A model generated the notes under the pieces. The model was given only the letters and a program-made list of their open reading frames with translations. It made no database searches and was not told where the DNA came from. This document shows, piece after piece, positions 16,028 through 25,365 of a stretch of DNA of 64,000 bases. The translations under genes were made by a program, and so were the position numbers. Each line of letters begins with the position of its first letter. Position 1 is the stretch's first letter. The stretch comes from Pseudoxanthomonas sp. JBR18 (GTDB lineage: Bacteria; Pseudomonadota; Gammaproteobacteria; Xanthomonadales; Xanthomonadaceae), in the NCBI RefSeq assembly GCF_028198165.1, contig NZ_CP116339.1, forward strand, positions 2,611,001-2,675,000. Reading direction: 5' to 3'.

Positions 16028-16990
16028 TCACGCGCGACGTTGCGTCGTCGTCGATGTTTTCTTGCGGGCCGGCGGCGCAGATGCCGCGGCGGGGTCGAGC
16101 AGGTGCGGGGGCAGATCGCGGAAGACCTGCGCCAGCTGGGTGAGGAAGGCCGACATGGCCGAGCTTCTGCGCCAGACCATGGCAATGCGCCGGCTGGGAT
16201 GGGAGTCGCTGAACCCCAGCAGGTGGATGTTGTCCGAGCGCGCCACCGGCGGTTTGACCGCCAGGGTCGGCAGCAGGGTCACCCCGACGTCGGCGGCAAC
16301 CATCTGGCGCAGGGTTTCCAGGCTGGTGGCGCGGAACTCGGATTTCTCGTTGGCGCCGGACAGGCGGCAGACCTCCAGCGCCTGCTCGCGCAGGCAGTGG
16401 CCGTCCTCCAGCAGCAGCAGCTTTTGGTCGTTCAACTCGGCCAGGGTCAGGCTGCCGCGGCTTGCGAGTGGGTGATGCTCGGGCACGGCCAGTACGAACG
16501 GTTCCTCGAACAGGAACTCCACATGCAGCTGATCCTCGTCGATGGGTAGGGCCAGCAGGCCTGCATCGAGCCTGCCTTCGCGCAGGCGCTGCAGCAGCAC
16601 GTCGCTCTTTTCCTCCACCAGCAGCAGTTCCAGTTGGGGGAAGCGTGCGCGGATGGCAGGAACCACGTGCGGCAGCAGGTAGGGCCCCAGGGTGGGGAAG
16701 ATGCCCAGCCGCACGGTGCCGGCTTCGGGATCCTGGCTGCGGCGGGCCGCCTCCTTCATCTGCTCGACCTCGGCCACGATGCGACGCGCGCGCTCGGCGG
16801 CATCACGCCCGGCCGGCGTCAGCATCACCTTGCGCGGCGCGCGCTCGACCAGCGAGACTCCCAGCTCTTCTTCCAGCTTCTTGATCTGGGTCGACAAGGT
16901 GGGCTGGCTGACGAAGCTGGCCGCGGCGGCGCGGCCAAAATGCATGTGGTCGGCCAGGGCGACCAGATATTTGAGGTCACGCAGATTCAA
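16028..16990 (-). CDS. oxyR: OxyR, peroxide-sensing LysR-type regulator
   Basis: 320 residues. The N-terminal helix-turn-helix (HFGRAAAASFVSQPTLSTQI) is typical of LysR regulators. The effector domain carries the OxyR signature GHCLREQALEVC, whose two cysteines form the regulatory disulfide on oxidation. A basic, Ala/Pro-rich tail ends the protein. The gene follows ahpC-ahpF on the same strand, an arrangement known from Xanthomonas, and a candidate OxyR site lies upstream of ahpC. Confidence 0.94.
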   Translation of the reverse strand: MNLRDLKYLVALADHMHFGRAAAASFVSQPTLSTQIKKLEEELGVSLVERAPRKVMLTPAGRDAAERARRIVAEVEQMKEAARRSQDPEAGTVRLGIFPTLGPYLLPHVVPAIRARFPQLELLLVEEKSDVLLQRLREGRLDAGLLALPIDEDQLHVEFLFEEPFVLAVPEHHPLASRGSLTLAELNDQKLLLLEDGHCLREQALEVCRLSGANEKSEFRATSLETLRQMVAADVGVTLLPTLAVKPPVARSDNIHLLGFSDSHPSRRIAMVWRRSSAMSAFLTQLAQVFRDLPPHLLDPAAASAPPARKKTSTTTQRRA

Positions 16991-17088
16991 GCGAACGCAT
17001 CCGTGTTGGAAGGCACGGCCATCGGAGCCGTCGATCCATTCAACGCCTTTTGCGCGGTTCGATCAATCGATGGGAGGTAAACGGGGCC

Positions 17089-17120
17089 AAAAAAACGCCC
17101 GCCGGCATGACCGGCGGGCG
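17089..17120 (-). terminator. terminator after ahpF
   Basis: On the minus strand CGCCCGCCGG pairs with CCGGCGGGCG around a five-base loop and is followed by seven T residues. It separates ahpF from oxyR. Confidence 0.85.
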
Positions 17121-17161
17121 AGGTGGCGGGCTCGCGGGGGAGGGCGCTGCGAGCCCGATGC

Positions 17162-18751
17162 TCAGGCCGCCTCGGCGGTGCGGACCTCGGCTGGCGCGCT
17201 GTGGCGGATCAGGTGGTCGAAGGCGCTCAACGCGGCCTTGGAGCCTTCGCCCATGGCGATCACGATCTGCTTGTACGGCACCGTGGTGGCGTCACCGGCA
17301 GCGAACACGCCCGGCACGTTGGTCGCGCCGCGCTCGTCGACGATGATCTCCCCGCGCGGGGACAGGGCCACCGTGCCCTTCAGCCACTCGGTGTTGGGCA
17401 GCAGGCCGATCTGCACGAAGATGCCTTCCAGTTCCAGCCTGTGACCCTCGTCATTGGTGCGGTCGGTGTAGGACAGGCCGGTGACCTTGCTGCCGTCGCC
17501 ATGCACCTCGGTGGAGAGCGCCGAGACGATGATGTCCACGTTGGGCAGGCTGCGCAGCTTGCGCTGCAGGACTTCGTCGGCACGCAGCTTGTGGTCGAAC
17601 TCGATCAGCGTGACGTGCTTGACGATGCCGGCCAGGTCGATGGCCGCCTCCACGCCGGAGTTACCGCCGCCGATTACCGCCACGCGCTTGCCCTTGAACA
17701 GCGGGCCATCGCAGTGCGGGCAGTAGGCCACGCCCTTGTTCTTGTACTCGTTTTCGCCGGGTACGTTCATCTGCCTCCAGCGCGCGCCGGTGGACAGGAT
17801 CACGGTCTTGCCCTTGAGCGCAGCGCCATTGGCCAGCTCGATGCTGATCAGGCCATCGTCACCGGCCGGCACCAGCTTCTCGGCGCGCTGCAGGTTCATG
17901 ATGTCCACCTCGTACTGGCGTACGTGCGCCTCCAGTGCGGCGGCCATCTTCGGACCTTCGGTCTCCTGTACGGAGATGAAGTTCTCGATCGCCATGGTGT
18001 CCAGCACCTGGCCACCGAAGCGCTCGGCGGCTACACCCGTGCGGATCCCCTTGCGCGCGGCGTAGACCGCCGCGGCCGAGCCCGCCGGACCACCGCCGAC
18101 GATAAGGACCTCGAACGGCGCCTTGGCCGAGATCTTCTTGGCGTCGCGCTTGGCCGCACCAGCGTCCAGACGTCCAACGATCTCTTCCACGTTCATGCGG
18201 CCCTGACCAAAGGTCTCGCCGTTGAGGTAAACGGTTGGCACCGACATCACCTGGCGCGCCTCGACCTCGGTCGGGAACACCGCGCCGTCGATGGCCACGT
18301 GCTGGATTTTGGGATTGAGCACCGCCATCAGGTTCAATGCCTGGACCACGTCCGGGCAGTTCTGGCAGCTCTGCGAGAAATAGGTCTCGAACTTGTACTC
18401 GCCCTCCAGTGCCTGGATCTGCTCAATGGTGTCCTGTGCGGTCTTGGACGGATGACCGCCCACTTGCAGTAGGGCCAGCACCAGCGAGGTGAACTCGTGG
18501 CCCATCGGCAGGCCGGCAAAGCGCAGGTGGATGTCGTGGCCCGGCGAGTTGATCGCGAACGAGGGCGTGTGCACGTCGGCATCGCGATGCTCGACTAGCG
18601 AAACCTTGTCCGACAGCAGCACGATGTCGCTCAGCAGCGCGAGCATTTCCTTGGAGGTCGCCGAATCGTCGACCGAGGCGACCAGTTCCACCGGGCGCGT
18701 CAGGCGCTCCAGGTAGGCCTTGAGCTGGCTCTTGAGGGTGTCGTCCAACAT
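17162..18751 (-). CDS. ahpF: AhpF, alkyl hydroperoxide reductase flavoprotein
   Basis: 529 residues from the ATG at 18751. GGAG nine bases upstream supports this start over an in-frame ATG nine bases earlier, which would touch the GGAG. The N-terminal tandem thioredoxin-like domain has the Cxx[11 protein letters not shown]. The thioredoxin-reductase-like part has FAD and NADH Rossmann motifs ([30 protein letters not shown]) and the redox centre [11 protein letters not shown]. AhpF passes electrons from NADH to AhpC. It lies 178 bases after ahpC, with a hairpin between. Confidence 0.95.
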   Translation of the reverse strand: MLDDTLKSQLKAYLERLTRPVELVASVDDSATSKEMLALLSDIVLLSDKVSLVEHRDADVHTPSFAINSPGHDIHLRFAGLPMGHEFTSLVLALLQVGGHPSKTAQDTIEQIQALEGEYKFETYFSQSCQNCPDVVQALNLMAVLNPKIQHVAIDGAVFPTEVEARQVMSVPTVYLNGETFGQGRMNVEEIVGRLDAGAAKRDAKKISAKAPFEVLIVGGGPAGSAAAVYAARKGIRTGVAAERFGGQVLDTMAIENFISVQETEGPKMAAALEAHVRQYEVDIMNLQRAEKLVPAGDDGLISIELANGAALKGKTVILSTGARWRQMNVPGENEYKNKGVAYCPHCDGPLFKGKRVAVIGGGNSGVEAAIDLAGIVKHVTLIEFDHKLRADEVLQRKLRSLPNVDIIVSALSTEVHGDGSKVTGLSYTDRTNDEGHRLELEGIFVQIGLLPNTEWLKGTVALSPRGEIIVDERGATNVPGVFAAGDATTVPYKQIVIAMGEGSKAALSAFDHLIRHSAPAEVRTAEAA

Positions 18752-18879
18752 GGGGGGCATCTCCAGATGACAGGAACGGGCGGCCGGCCCGGGATCAGGC
18801 AGGCGCATGGAAAAACAGAGCAAAACGCAAACCGCGCGAAAGAAACAGGGCGCCGCGTGGGTTCCGGTTTGCCGCCGTG

Positions 18880-18913
18880 CGCCTCCCTCCCTCCCGCAAG
18901 AGGGAGAGAGGCG
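18880..18913 (-). terminator. hairpin between ahpC and ahpF
   Basis: A CT-rich arm (CGCCTCCCTCCCTCCC) can pair imperfectly with GAGGGAGAGAGGCG around GCAA. It has no T-run on the minus strand. It may partly terminate or process the ahpCF message, allowing more AhpC than AhpF. Confidence 0.4.
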
Positions 18914-18929
18914 CGAGTCGAGCCGGCGT

Positions 18930-19490
18930 TTAGATCTTGCCGACCAGGTCCAGCGACGGGGCCAGGGTCTTGGCGCCTTCCTTCCACTTGGCCGGGCACA
19001 CTTCACCCGGGTGGTCGGCGACGTAGATCGCGGCCTTGACCTTGCGCAGCAGCTCGGTCGCGTCGCGGCCGATGCCTTCGGCGGTGATCTCGATGCCCTG
19101 GATCACGCCCTGCGGGTCGATGATGAAGGTGCCGCGGTCGGCCAGGCCCATCGGACGCAGGATGTCGAAGTTCTTCGAGATCTGGTGGGTCGGATCGCCG
19201 ATCATGGCGTACTTGATCTTGCCGATGGCATCGGAGGTGTCGTGCCAGGCCTTGTGCGAGAAGTGGGTGTCGGTGGACACCGAATAAATCTCCACGCCGA
19301 ACTTCTGGAACTCGGCATAGTTCTCGGCCAGGTCTTCCAGTTCGGTCGGGCACACGAAGGTGAAGTCGGCCGGGTAGAAGACCACGACAGACCACTTGCC
19401 CTTCAGGTCGGCGTCGGACACTTCGATGAATTCGCCATTCTTGTAGGCGGTCGCCTTGAACGGCAGGATTTCGGTGTTGATGATGGACAT
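18930..19490 (-). CDS. ahpC: AhpC, alkyl hydroperoxide reductase peroxiredoxin
   Basis: 186 residues, a typical 2-Cys peroxiredoxin. The peroxidatic Cys47 is in [12 protein letters not shown] and the resolving Cys165 in [11 protein letters not shown]. The [16 protein letters not shown] and GTFIIDP segments match AhpC. It detoxifies organic peroxides and H2O2 and is re-reduced by AhpF. An AAAGGAAG site precedes the ATG. The upstream region carries a candidate OxyR operator, so peroxide induction is expected. Confidence 0.97.
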   Translation of the reverse strand: MSIINTEILPFKATAYKNGEFIEVSDADLKGKWSVVVFYPADFTFVCPTELEDLAENYAEFQKFGVEIYSVSTDTHFSHKAWHDTSDAIGKIKYAMIGDPTHQISKNFDILRPMGLADRGTFIIDPQGVIQGIEITAEGIGRDATELLRKVKAAIYVADHPGEVCPAKWKEGAKTLAPSLDLVGKI

Positions 19491-19561
19491 CAGTCTTCCT
19501 TTTGTTGAGGGAGGGTTGAAAGCGATGGGTGCATCGTACGCACCGCGCTTCTATTTCTCAA

Positions 19562-19598
19562 ATCGATTGCCAGGATTGAATCGATAGTTTTTATCAAT
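19562..19598 (-). promoter_or_regulatory. candidate OxyR operator upstream of ahpC
   Basis: ATAGTTTTTATCAAT (19584-19598) matches the OxyR half-motif ATAG-N-T-NNN-A-N-CTAT at all but one fixed position. A second, weaker copy starts exactly 22 bases earlier at 19562 (ATCGATTGCCAGGAT), the spacing expected for an OxyR tetramer. It lies 72-108 bases upstream of the ahpC start. Confidence 0.5.
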
Positions 19599-19643
19599 CA
19601 ATCTGGTTGCCTTCATCGTAGGCTCGCGGATGTTTCAGCCTGG

Positions 19644-20489
19644 TCACGGCGCCCGCAGAAACGCGGCGATGCGCTGCAGCAGGGCCGGGTCGCGTTCGGG
19701 CTTGTAGAGATCGATCAGCGGGGTGAAGTGGCTGCCGCCGGGAAGATGCAGCACCTGCACCGCGTCGCCCTGGGCGCGCAGGCGTGCGGCCAGGGCGTCG
19801 GTCTGGCGCGGCGCGACGATCTTGTCGTCGGTGCCCGCCACCAGCAGGAACGGGGGTTCGTCACCATCGACGAACCCGATGGCCTGAGCTTGCGGCCATT
19901 GCGCCGGCGGACCGAACACATCGACCAACTTGCCGCTGATGCTGAAGTCATACGGTCCAGACAAGCCGATGACGCCGGCGATGGCCGACAGCGGTACGCC
20001 CTCGGCCTCCAGGTAACGCGCATCGGTGCCCAGCAGCGCGGCAATCTGCGCGCCAGCCGAATGCCCGGCGATGAACAGGCGCGCCGGATCGCCGCCATAG
20101 TCCCGCGCATGGCGTCGGGCCCAGGCCACGGCGCGGGCGCCGTCGTGCATGAAGCCAGGGAACGGGGTCTGCGGACCCTTGCGGTAGTCGGCCACCATCA
20201 CCACCGCGCCGGTCGAGGCCAGCCGCCGTCCAATGAAACGGTATTGGTCCCGCGCGCCGTGCTGCCAGCTGCCGCCGTAGAAGAACACCAGCACCGGCGC
20301 ATCCGGAAGCGGGGTGGCGGGGCGATAGATGTCCAGCGAGAGCCCATGCTGAGCGTCGTAGACCACGCTGGTATCGGGCGCGGCGACGCCACGGTTGGCG
20401 ATGGCGAAAACCACGCTCTGGCAGCCGCCGAGGATCAGGGCGGCCGATGCAGCCAGGACGAGACGGAACAACGAGGCACAAGCGTTCAA
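19644..20489 (-). CDS. alpha/beta hydrolase (esterase-like) lipoprotein
   Basis: 281 residues if the TTG at 20489 is the start. It has GGAG six bases upstream and gives a clean lipoprotein signal ending in LILGGC. A longer frame upstream would run into the prmC promoter region. The catalytic domain shows the oxyanion motif [11 protein letters not shown], the nucleophile elbow [10 protein letters not shown], an Asp in AGTDDKIV, and a His in PGGSHF. This is the BD-FAE/carboxylesterase type; the substrate is unknown. It is divergent from prmC. Confidence 0.82.
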   Translation of the reverse strand: MNACASLFRLVLAASAALILGGCQSVVFAIANRGVAAPDTSVVYDAQHGLSLDIYRPATPLPDAPVLVFFYGGSWQHGARDQYRFIGRRLASTGAVVMVADYRKGPQTPFPGFMHDGARAVAWARRHARDYGGDPARLFIAGHSAGAQIAALLGTDARYLEAEGVPLSAIAGVIGLSGPYDFSISGKLVDVFGPPAQWPQAQAIGFVDGDEPPFLLVAGTDDKIVAPRQTDALAARLRAQGDAVQVLHLPGGSHFTPLIDLYKPERDPALLQRIAAFLRAP

Positions 20490-20550
20490 TGCAGGCTCCA
20501 GAAGTGGGCGGGGAAGCGGGCGCCGCCATCCAACGGCTACCATTGATTGG

Positions 20551-21411
20551 ATGAATACGCAGTCACCCCTGCGCCTGGATGCACTGGCGCGCCGCGGCGC
20601 CGCGCAACTGGCCGGTGTCGATGCCCGTTACGAGGCCGAGTTGCTGCTGCTGCACGCGCTGCAGCGCGACCGCGCGTGGCTGTTCGCGCATGGCGCCGAT
20701 GCGGCCGATGAGGTGCTGCAGGCCGCCTACGCCGCGCTGGTGGCACGGCGGGCAGCGGGCGAACCGATCGCCTACATCACCGGGTCGCGCGGGTTCTGGA
20801 CGCTGGACCTGCAGGTCACGCCGGCCACGCTGATTCCCCGGCCCGAGACCGAGCGGCTGGTCGAACTGGCGCTGGAGCGGCTGCCAGCCGACATGCCGCT
20901 CCAGGTGGCGGACCTGGGGACCGGCAGCGGCGCGATCGCGCTGGCCATTGCCAGCGAGCGTCCGCAGGCGCGCGTGGTGGCCACCGACGCCAGTGAGGCC
21001 GCCCTGACGGTTGCCCAGGGCAATGCGCGTGCGCATGCATTGGACAACGTCGCATTCGTGCAGGGCGACTGGTTTGCGCCGCTGGCCGGTCAGCGCTTCG
21101 ACCTGATCGCCAGCAATCCGCCCTACATCGAGGCCGGCGACGCGCATCTGTCCCAGGGGGATCTGCGCTTCGAGCCGGCCAGCGCGCTGGCCTCTGGCGC
21201 AGATGGGCTGGATGACATCCGCCGCATCGTCGGGCAGGCGCCGGCCCATCTGATCGCAGGCGGATGGCTGCTGCTGGAGCATGGTTTGGATCAGGGCGTC
21301 GGGGTACGGGCGCTGCTTGAAGAAGTCGGCTTTGTCGAAGTGCAAACCGCACAGGACCTGGAGGCGCGGGACCGGGTGACGCTGGGGCAATGGAACGGGC
21401 AGGCAGGCTGA
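20551..21411 (+). CDS. prmC: PrmC (HemK), release factor glutamine methyltransferase
   Basis: 286 residues. PrmC methylates the Gln of the GGQ motif in release factors 1 and 2. An N-terminal five-helix domain ([20 protein letters not shown]) is followed by a SAM-binding Rossmann domain with [20 protein letters not shown] and the catalytic [11 protein letters not shown]. Its target RF1 (prfA) is encoded elsewhere in this window, at 53978-55060, not next to it as in E. coli. Confidence 0.95.
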   Translation: MNTQSPLRLDALARRGAAQLAGVDARYEAELLLLHALQRDRAWLFAHGADAADEVLQAAYAALVARRAAGEPIAYITGSRGFWTLDLQVTPATLIPRPETERLVELALERLPADMPLQVADLGTGSGAIALAIASERPQARVVATDASEAALTVAQGNARAHALDNVAFVQGDWFAPLAGQRFDLIASNPPYIEAGDAHLSQGDLRFEPASALASGADGLDDIRRIVGQAPAHLIAGGWLLLEHGLDQGVGVRALLEEVGFVEVQTAQDLEARDRVTLGQWNGQAG

Positions 21412-21498
21412 GGCGCCGGGTGCAGGAACGCCTGAAGATGAGCGAGGTCGGGTGGAAGGTCCCGATGTGGCGGCGGCTCCTGCTGTTCGTCAGGGCAG

Positions 21499-21903
21499 GT
21501 GCTGAGCTGGCTGTGCTTCCTGGTGCTCTGTCTGCTGTGCGTGCAGGGCTTGTCTCTGGCCTTCGCACGCCACGCGATGCCGGTCCATGTGTTCGTCGCC
21601 GCTTGTCTTGGGACCCTGCCTTCGCTGTATGCCGCACCGCCATGCGTGTTCCTCATGGACGCTGGCCACTGGGCGCGGGTCGCGCCTGGCTTTCCTGAGG
21701 CGGTGCGGGTTTACGGCTACGTGCCCGCATCGGGGGACCCAGACAATGCACCGCTGGTCTACCGGCACCGTCTGCCGCGCTGGGCCCGCTGGGAGGAAAA
21801 CGCGATCTTGATTGTGCCTAGCCATGGCGGCAGGGTGACCGTGCAGGCGCCCAAGGCCGTGGCTGGGAAGCTGCGCGCCCGGCTGTTGCGCATGCTGGCG
21901 TGA
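21499..21903 (+). CDS. hypothetical small membrane protein
   Basis: 134 residues from a GTG start at 21499, preceded by AGGGCAG. Two hydrophobic segments (SWLCFLVLCLLCVQGLSLAF and VFVAACLGTLPSLYAAP) are followed by a soluble part of about 85 residues (DAGHWARVAPGFPEAVRVYG and RVTVQAPKAVAGKLRARLLR). No family recognised. It is placed between prmC and the proline iminopeptidase on the same strand. Confidence 0.5.
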   Translation: MLSWLCFLVLCLLCVQGLSLAFARHAMPVHVFVAACLGTLPSLYAAPPCVFLMDAGHWARVAPGFPEAVRVYGYVPASGDPDNAPLVYRHRLPRWARWEENAILIVPSHGGRVTVQAPKAVAGKLRARLLRMLA

Positions 21904-21988
21904 ACGCGGTCGCGCGCGGCGGGTGAGCCGCGTGCAGCCAAGCCTGGAGATGGGCCGATACAATGGCGTTTTTCCGCAGGAACACCGC

Positions 21989-22930
21989 ATGCGCACGCTC
22001 TACCCCGCCATCGAGCCCTACAACACCGGCACGCTGCAGGTCGACGATCGCCACGTCCTGTATTTCGAGGAGTGCGGCAATCCGCAGGGCAAGCCGGTGG
22101 TCCTGCTGCACGGTGGCCCGGGCGGCGGCTGCAGCCCGAAGATGCGCTGCTTCCACGACCCGGCCAAATACCGCATCGTGCTGTTCGACCAGCGCGGCTC
22201 GGGCCGCTCGCGTCCGCATGCGGACCTGGTCGACAACACCACCTGGGATCTGGTGGCCGACATCGAAAAACTGCGTGAGCACCTGGGCATCGAGGCCTGG
22301 CAGGTGTTCGGCGGTAGCTGGGGGTCCACCCTGGCCCTGGCCTACGCCGAAACCCACCCGCAGCGCGTGACCGAGCTGGTCCTGCGCGGCATCTTCATGC
22401 TGCGCCGCTGGGAGCTGGAATGGTTCTACCAGGAGGGCGCCAGCCGCCTGTTCCCCGATGCATGGGAGCACTACATCAAGGCGATCCCCGAGGTCGAGCG
22501 CGCCGACCTGATCTCGGCCTTCCATCGGCGCCTGACCAGCGATGAGCAGGCTACGCGCCTGGCGGCCGCGCGGGCGTGGTCGGTGTGGGAGGGGGCGACC
22601 AGCTTCCTGCGCGTGGACGATGATTTCGTCAACGGGCACGAGGATGCGGAATTCGCGCTGGCCTTCGCCCGCATCGAGAACCACTACTTCGTCAACGGGG
22701 GCTTCTTCGAGGTCGAGGATCAGCTGCTGCGCGACGCACACCGCATCGCCGACATCCCCGGAGTGATCGTGCACGGCCGCTACGACGTGGTCTGCCCGAT
22801 TGCCAATGCCTGGGGCCTGCACAAGGCCTGGCCGAAGGCGACGCTGGAGATCAGCCCGACCTCCGGGCACTCCGCATTCGAAGCCGAGAACATCGACGCC
22901 CTGGTCCGCGCCACCGACGCCTTCGCCTGA
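21989..22930 (+). CDS. pip: proline iminopeptidase
   Basis: 313 residues from the ATG at 21989 (RTLYPAIEPYN). This is an S33-family alpha/beta hydrolase that removes N-terminal proline from peptides. The oxyanion region VLLHGGPGGGCSP, the FDQRGSGRSRPH block, the nucleophile elbow VFGGSWGSTLALAY, and a catalytic His in SPTSGHSAF are visible. The length is normal for bacterial prolyl aminopeptidase. In Xanthomonas this enzyme type is well known. Confidence 0.95.
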   Translation: MRTLYPAIEPYNTGTLQVDDRHVLYFEECGNPQGKPVVLLHGGPGGGCSPKMRCFHDPAKYRIVLFDQRGSGRSRPHADLVDNTTWDLVADIEKLREHLGIEAWQVFGGSWGSTLALAYAETHPQRVTELVLRGIFMLRRWELEWFYQEGASRLFPDAWEHYIKAIPEVERADLISAFHRRLTSDEQATRLAAARAWSVWEGATSFLRVDDDFVNGHEDAEFALAFARIENHYFVNGGFFEVEDQLLRDAHRIADIPGVIVHGRYDVVCPIANAWGLHKAWPKATLEISPTSGHSAFEAENIDALVRATDAFA

Positions 22931-23131
22931 TCGCATCGGCGGCCACCCGCGCGGTGGCCGACGGCGGGATCCGTGCGTCGAGCGTCTGGCGGGTGTCGCA
23001 GAGGCCGCTGCTCTTCTTGCGGCGCGCGGGTCTCATCGCGCCCCGGGTTTGCAATGCGAGGTGTCCTGCCTGTCCTGCCTGGGTGTCCGCTGTCGCTGCC
23101 CGCGACCAAGGCAGGGGAATGGCGACTCGCC

Positions 23132-23998
23132 TCAGACAGCCTGCAGGGCCGGCACCGCCGAGATGCCCGCCATGCGCGGGGACAGCGAAGGGTCGTCGGT
23201 CTGGTCGGTCCAGACGACGAACTTCTCCAGGGTGTTGGCGCCGAAGCTGTTGCTGATGGCCGCGTCGGCCGCGTCGCGGCCGCGGGCGATCAGCACCCGG
23301 CCGATGCGGGGGACGTTGTGGCGCGCATCGAAGGTGTACCAGGTGCCGTCCAGATAGGCCTCGAACCAGGCCGAGAAGTCCATCGGTGCGTCGACCGGTG
23401 GGATGCCGATGTCGCCCAGGTACCCGGTGCAGTAGCGGGCCGGGATGTTCATGCAGCGGCACAGCGCGATGGCCGAGTGGGCAAAATCCCGGCAGACCCC
23501 GCGCCCCTCGCGCAGCGCCTGCGCCGCACCCTTGGTGGCACTGGCGTGGTGGTAGCCGAATTCGATCTGGCCGTGGACGTAGTCGCAGATGGCCTGCACC
23601 CGCTGCCAGCCCGGGGGCGTGTGGCCGAACAGGTCCCAGGCCATGCCGACCAGTTGGTCGGTCTCGCAATAGCGGCTGCCCAGCAGAAATAGCAGGGCCT
23701 CATCCGGCAGCTCTGGCACGGGGATCTCGCGGGCCAGCGGCATGGTGAGGTCCTGCACGCCGCTGTCCTGGACCACCGCGTCGGCGTGCAGTGTCAGCAG
23801 TCCCGCCGGCGCGACCAGGCGCGTGCAGGTGTTGCCAAAGCTGTCGTGGTACTGACGCATCGGCACGCCGGGCAGGGCGCGCAACTCCTGTCCGATGACG
23901 ATGTCGGTGCGCCGACTGTCATGGATATTGAGCGTCACCAGCATCGGCGTCGGCTGCGGGAAGCGGAAGGCAATCTCGTAACCCAGTCGGATGAGCAT
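23132..23998 (-). CDS. transglutaminase-like cysteine protease-fold protein
   Basis: 288 residues. The N-terminal bacterial transglutaminase-like domain (about 1-80) is followed by the core with the triad segments GRGVCRDFAHSAIALCR (Cys), YLDGTWYTFDARHN (His/Asp region), and CTGYLGDIG. This is the family annotated as transglutaminase-like, often near peptide-processing or cyanophycin-like pathways; its substrate is unknown. The 200 bases before it (22931-23131) hold no gene I can see. Confidence 0.87.
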   Translation of the reverse strand: MLIRLGYEIAFRFPQPTPMLVTLNIHDSRRTDIVIGQELRALPGVPMRQYHDSFGNTCTRLVAPAGLLTLHADAVVQDSGVQDLTMPLAREIPVPELPDEALLFLLGSRYCETDQLVGMAWDLFGHTPPGWQRVQAICDYVHGQIEFGYHHASATKGAAQALREGRGVCRDFAHSAIALCRCMNIPARYCTGYLGDIGIPPVDAPMDFSAWFEAYLDGTWYTFDARHNVPRIGRVLIARGRDAADAAISNSFGANTLEKFVVWTDQTDDPSLSPRMAGISAVPALQAV

Positions 23999-24047
23999 GG
24001 CGGCGCGGCGTGAGGTCGGGGGAACCTCCGGTATAGCCCTGCGCGGC

Positions 24048-24821
24048 CTAGGCGGGCGTGAAGTCCGTCGCCAGATCGCTGAACAGGCGCGCCAGACGCG
24101 CCGCCCAAGCCGCCTGCCCCTCCTCGTGTGCGATCAGGTCCTGGCGAATCTCCAGTTCCAGGTGCACCAGTCCACGTCGTTCTCCATGCACGGGGATGGC
24201 GTAGTCAGTGGCGTCACTGACCGCGTAGGGCTCGTTGTCGCCCACGACCAGTCCCTCGGCTTCCAGCAGTGGCTTGAGCGCCATGGCAAAGCGTGCATCG
24301 CGCTGGTACAGCACGCCAGCCTGCCAGGGCCGCACGATTCCCGCATACACCGGGGTGAAGCTGTGCATGGCGATCAGGATGGTCGGCTGGCCGCGTGCGG
24401 CGCGCGCATCGAGCTGGGCACCGATGCAGGCGTGGTAGGGCGCGAAGATCTCGGCCACGCGCTGCGCGCGCTGGGCCTCGCTGGCCGCCACGTTGGCGGC
24501 GATGTCGGTGCCGTCACTGACCGCGGCGATCGAGCCGGGCGCTCCTGGTGGACGGTTGCAGTCGATGACCAGGCGCGAATAGGTCTGCAGCACCGCCGTG
24601 GCATCGAGCAGGGCCGCCAGCTTGCGCGTGGTGCCGGCGACGCCGATGTCCCAGCCGATGTGCCGGTCCAGTTCGGCCTGCGCAAGCCCCAGGCGGTCCA
24701 GTGCCGCCGGCACGGCCTGCCCGGCATGGTCGGCGATCAGCAGGAAGGGCGAGGGTGCGCCCTCGCTGATCAGGGCGAACGCAGGGGGATCCTCGGGGCC
24801 GAGCAGGCTGGCCTCAGCCAC
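24048..24821 (-). CDS. N-formylglutamate amidohydrolase family protein
   Basis: 257 residues. The family signature is visible: PSPFLLIADHAGQAVP (metal-binding region), HIGWDIGVAG, YSRLVIDCNRPPGAPGSI, ILIAMHSFTPVYAG, and VHLELEIRQDLIA. The founding enzyme hydrolyses N-formylglutamate in histidine degradation. No other hut genes are nearby, so the substrate here is uncertain. It overlaps the Nudix gene by 8 bases, suggesting an operon. Confidence 0.87.
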   Translation of the reverse strand: MAEASLLGPEDPPAFALISEGAPSPFLLIADHAGQAVPAALDRLGLAQAELDRHIGWDIGVAGTTRKLAALLDATAVLQTYSRLVIDCNRPPGAPGSIAAVSDGTDIAANVAASEAQRAQRVAEIFAPYHACIGAQLDARAARGQPTILIAMHSFTPVYAGIVRPWQAGVLYQRDARFAMALKPLLEAEGLVVGDNEPYAVSDATDYAIPVHGERRGLVHLELEIRQDLIAHEEGQAAWAARLARLFSDLATDFTPA

Positions 24822-25365
24822 GCGGCGTACCGTCCAGGTGGTGTTCGATCATCCACAGGCCGGCCCAGAGCTTGGCGTCCAGCTGGTAGCCCTCGCCCAG
24901 CTTGGACACCAGCCAGGCGGCGGCCTGGGTGCGCGGAATCTCGTGGACGGTGATGTTCTCGTCGCCATCGCCGCCGCCCTCACCGACTTTGGTCAGGCCA
25001 CTGGCGCGGACGAAGGCGATCTGTTCGCTGGTGCTGCCCGAGGAGACCGGGCCGATCAGCAGCACTTCGGCGTGCTCGGCGGTCCAGCCGGTTTCTTCCT
25101 CCAGCTCCCGGATGGCCGAGACCTCGATGGATTCGTCGGCGTGGATGTCGCCCACCAGTCCGGCGGGCATCTCGATGGTGTTGGCCTGCAGCGGCACGCG
25201 GAACTGTTCGACGAAGACGATCTTGTCCTGCGGAGTGACGGCGATGATGATCGCGGCCAGGCCGCCGGCGTGGGCGCGTTCGGCGTATTCCCAGGTGCCG
25301 CGGCGGATCATGCGCAGGTACTTGCCGTCGTACATGACTTCGGCCGGTTCGGTCTTGGAATTCAT
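24814..25365 (-). CDS. Nudix hydrolase (ADP-ribose pyrophosphatase type)
   Basis: 183 residues. A complete Nudix box runs from the Gly in GDIHADE to REL EEETGW, matching Gx5Ex7REUxEExGU. Preceding strands (IVFVEQFRVPLQANTIEMPA) match ADP-ribose or GDP-mannose pyrophosphatases. It probably removes toxic nucleoside diphosphate derivatives. Its start abuts the exonuclease stop and its end overlaps the amidohydrolase start, so the minus-strand genes 26922-24048 look like one transcription unit. Confidence 0.88.
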   Translation of the reverse strand: MNSKTEPAEVMYDGKYLRMIRRGTWEYAERAHAGGLAAIIIAVTPQDKIVFVEQFRVPLQANTIEMPAGLVGDIHADESIEVSAIRELEEETGWTAEHAEVLLIGPVSSGSTSEQIAFVRASGLTKVGEGGGDGDENITVHEIPRTQAAAWLVSKLGEGYQLDAKLWAGLWMIEHHLDGTPRG

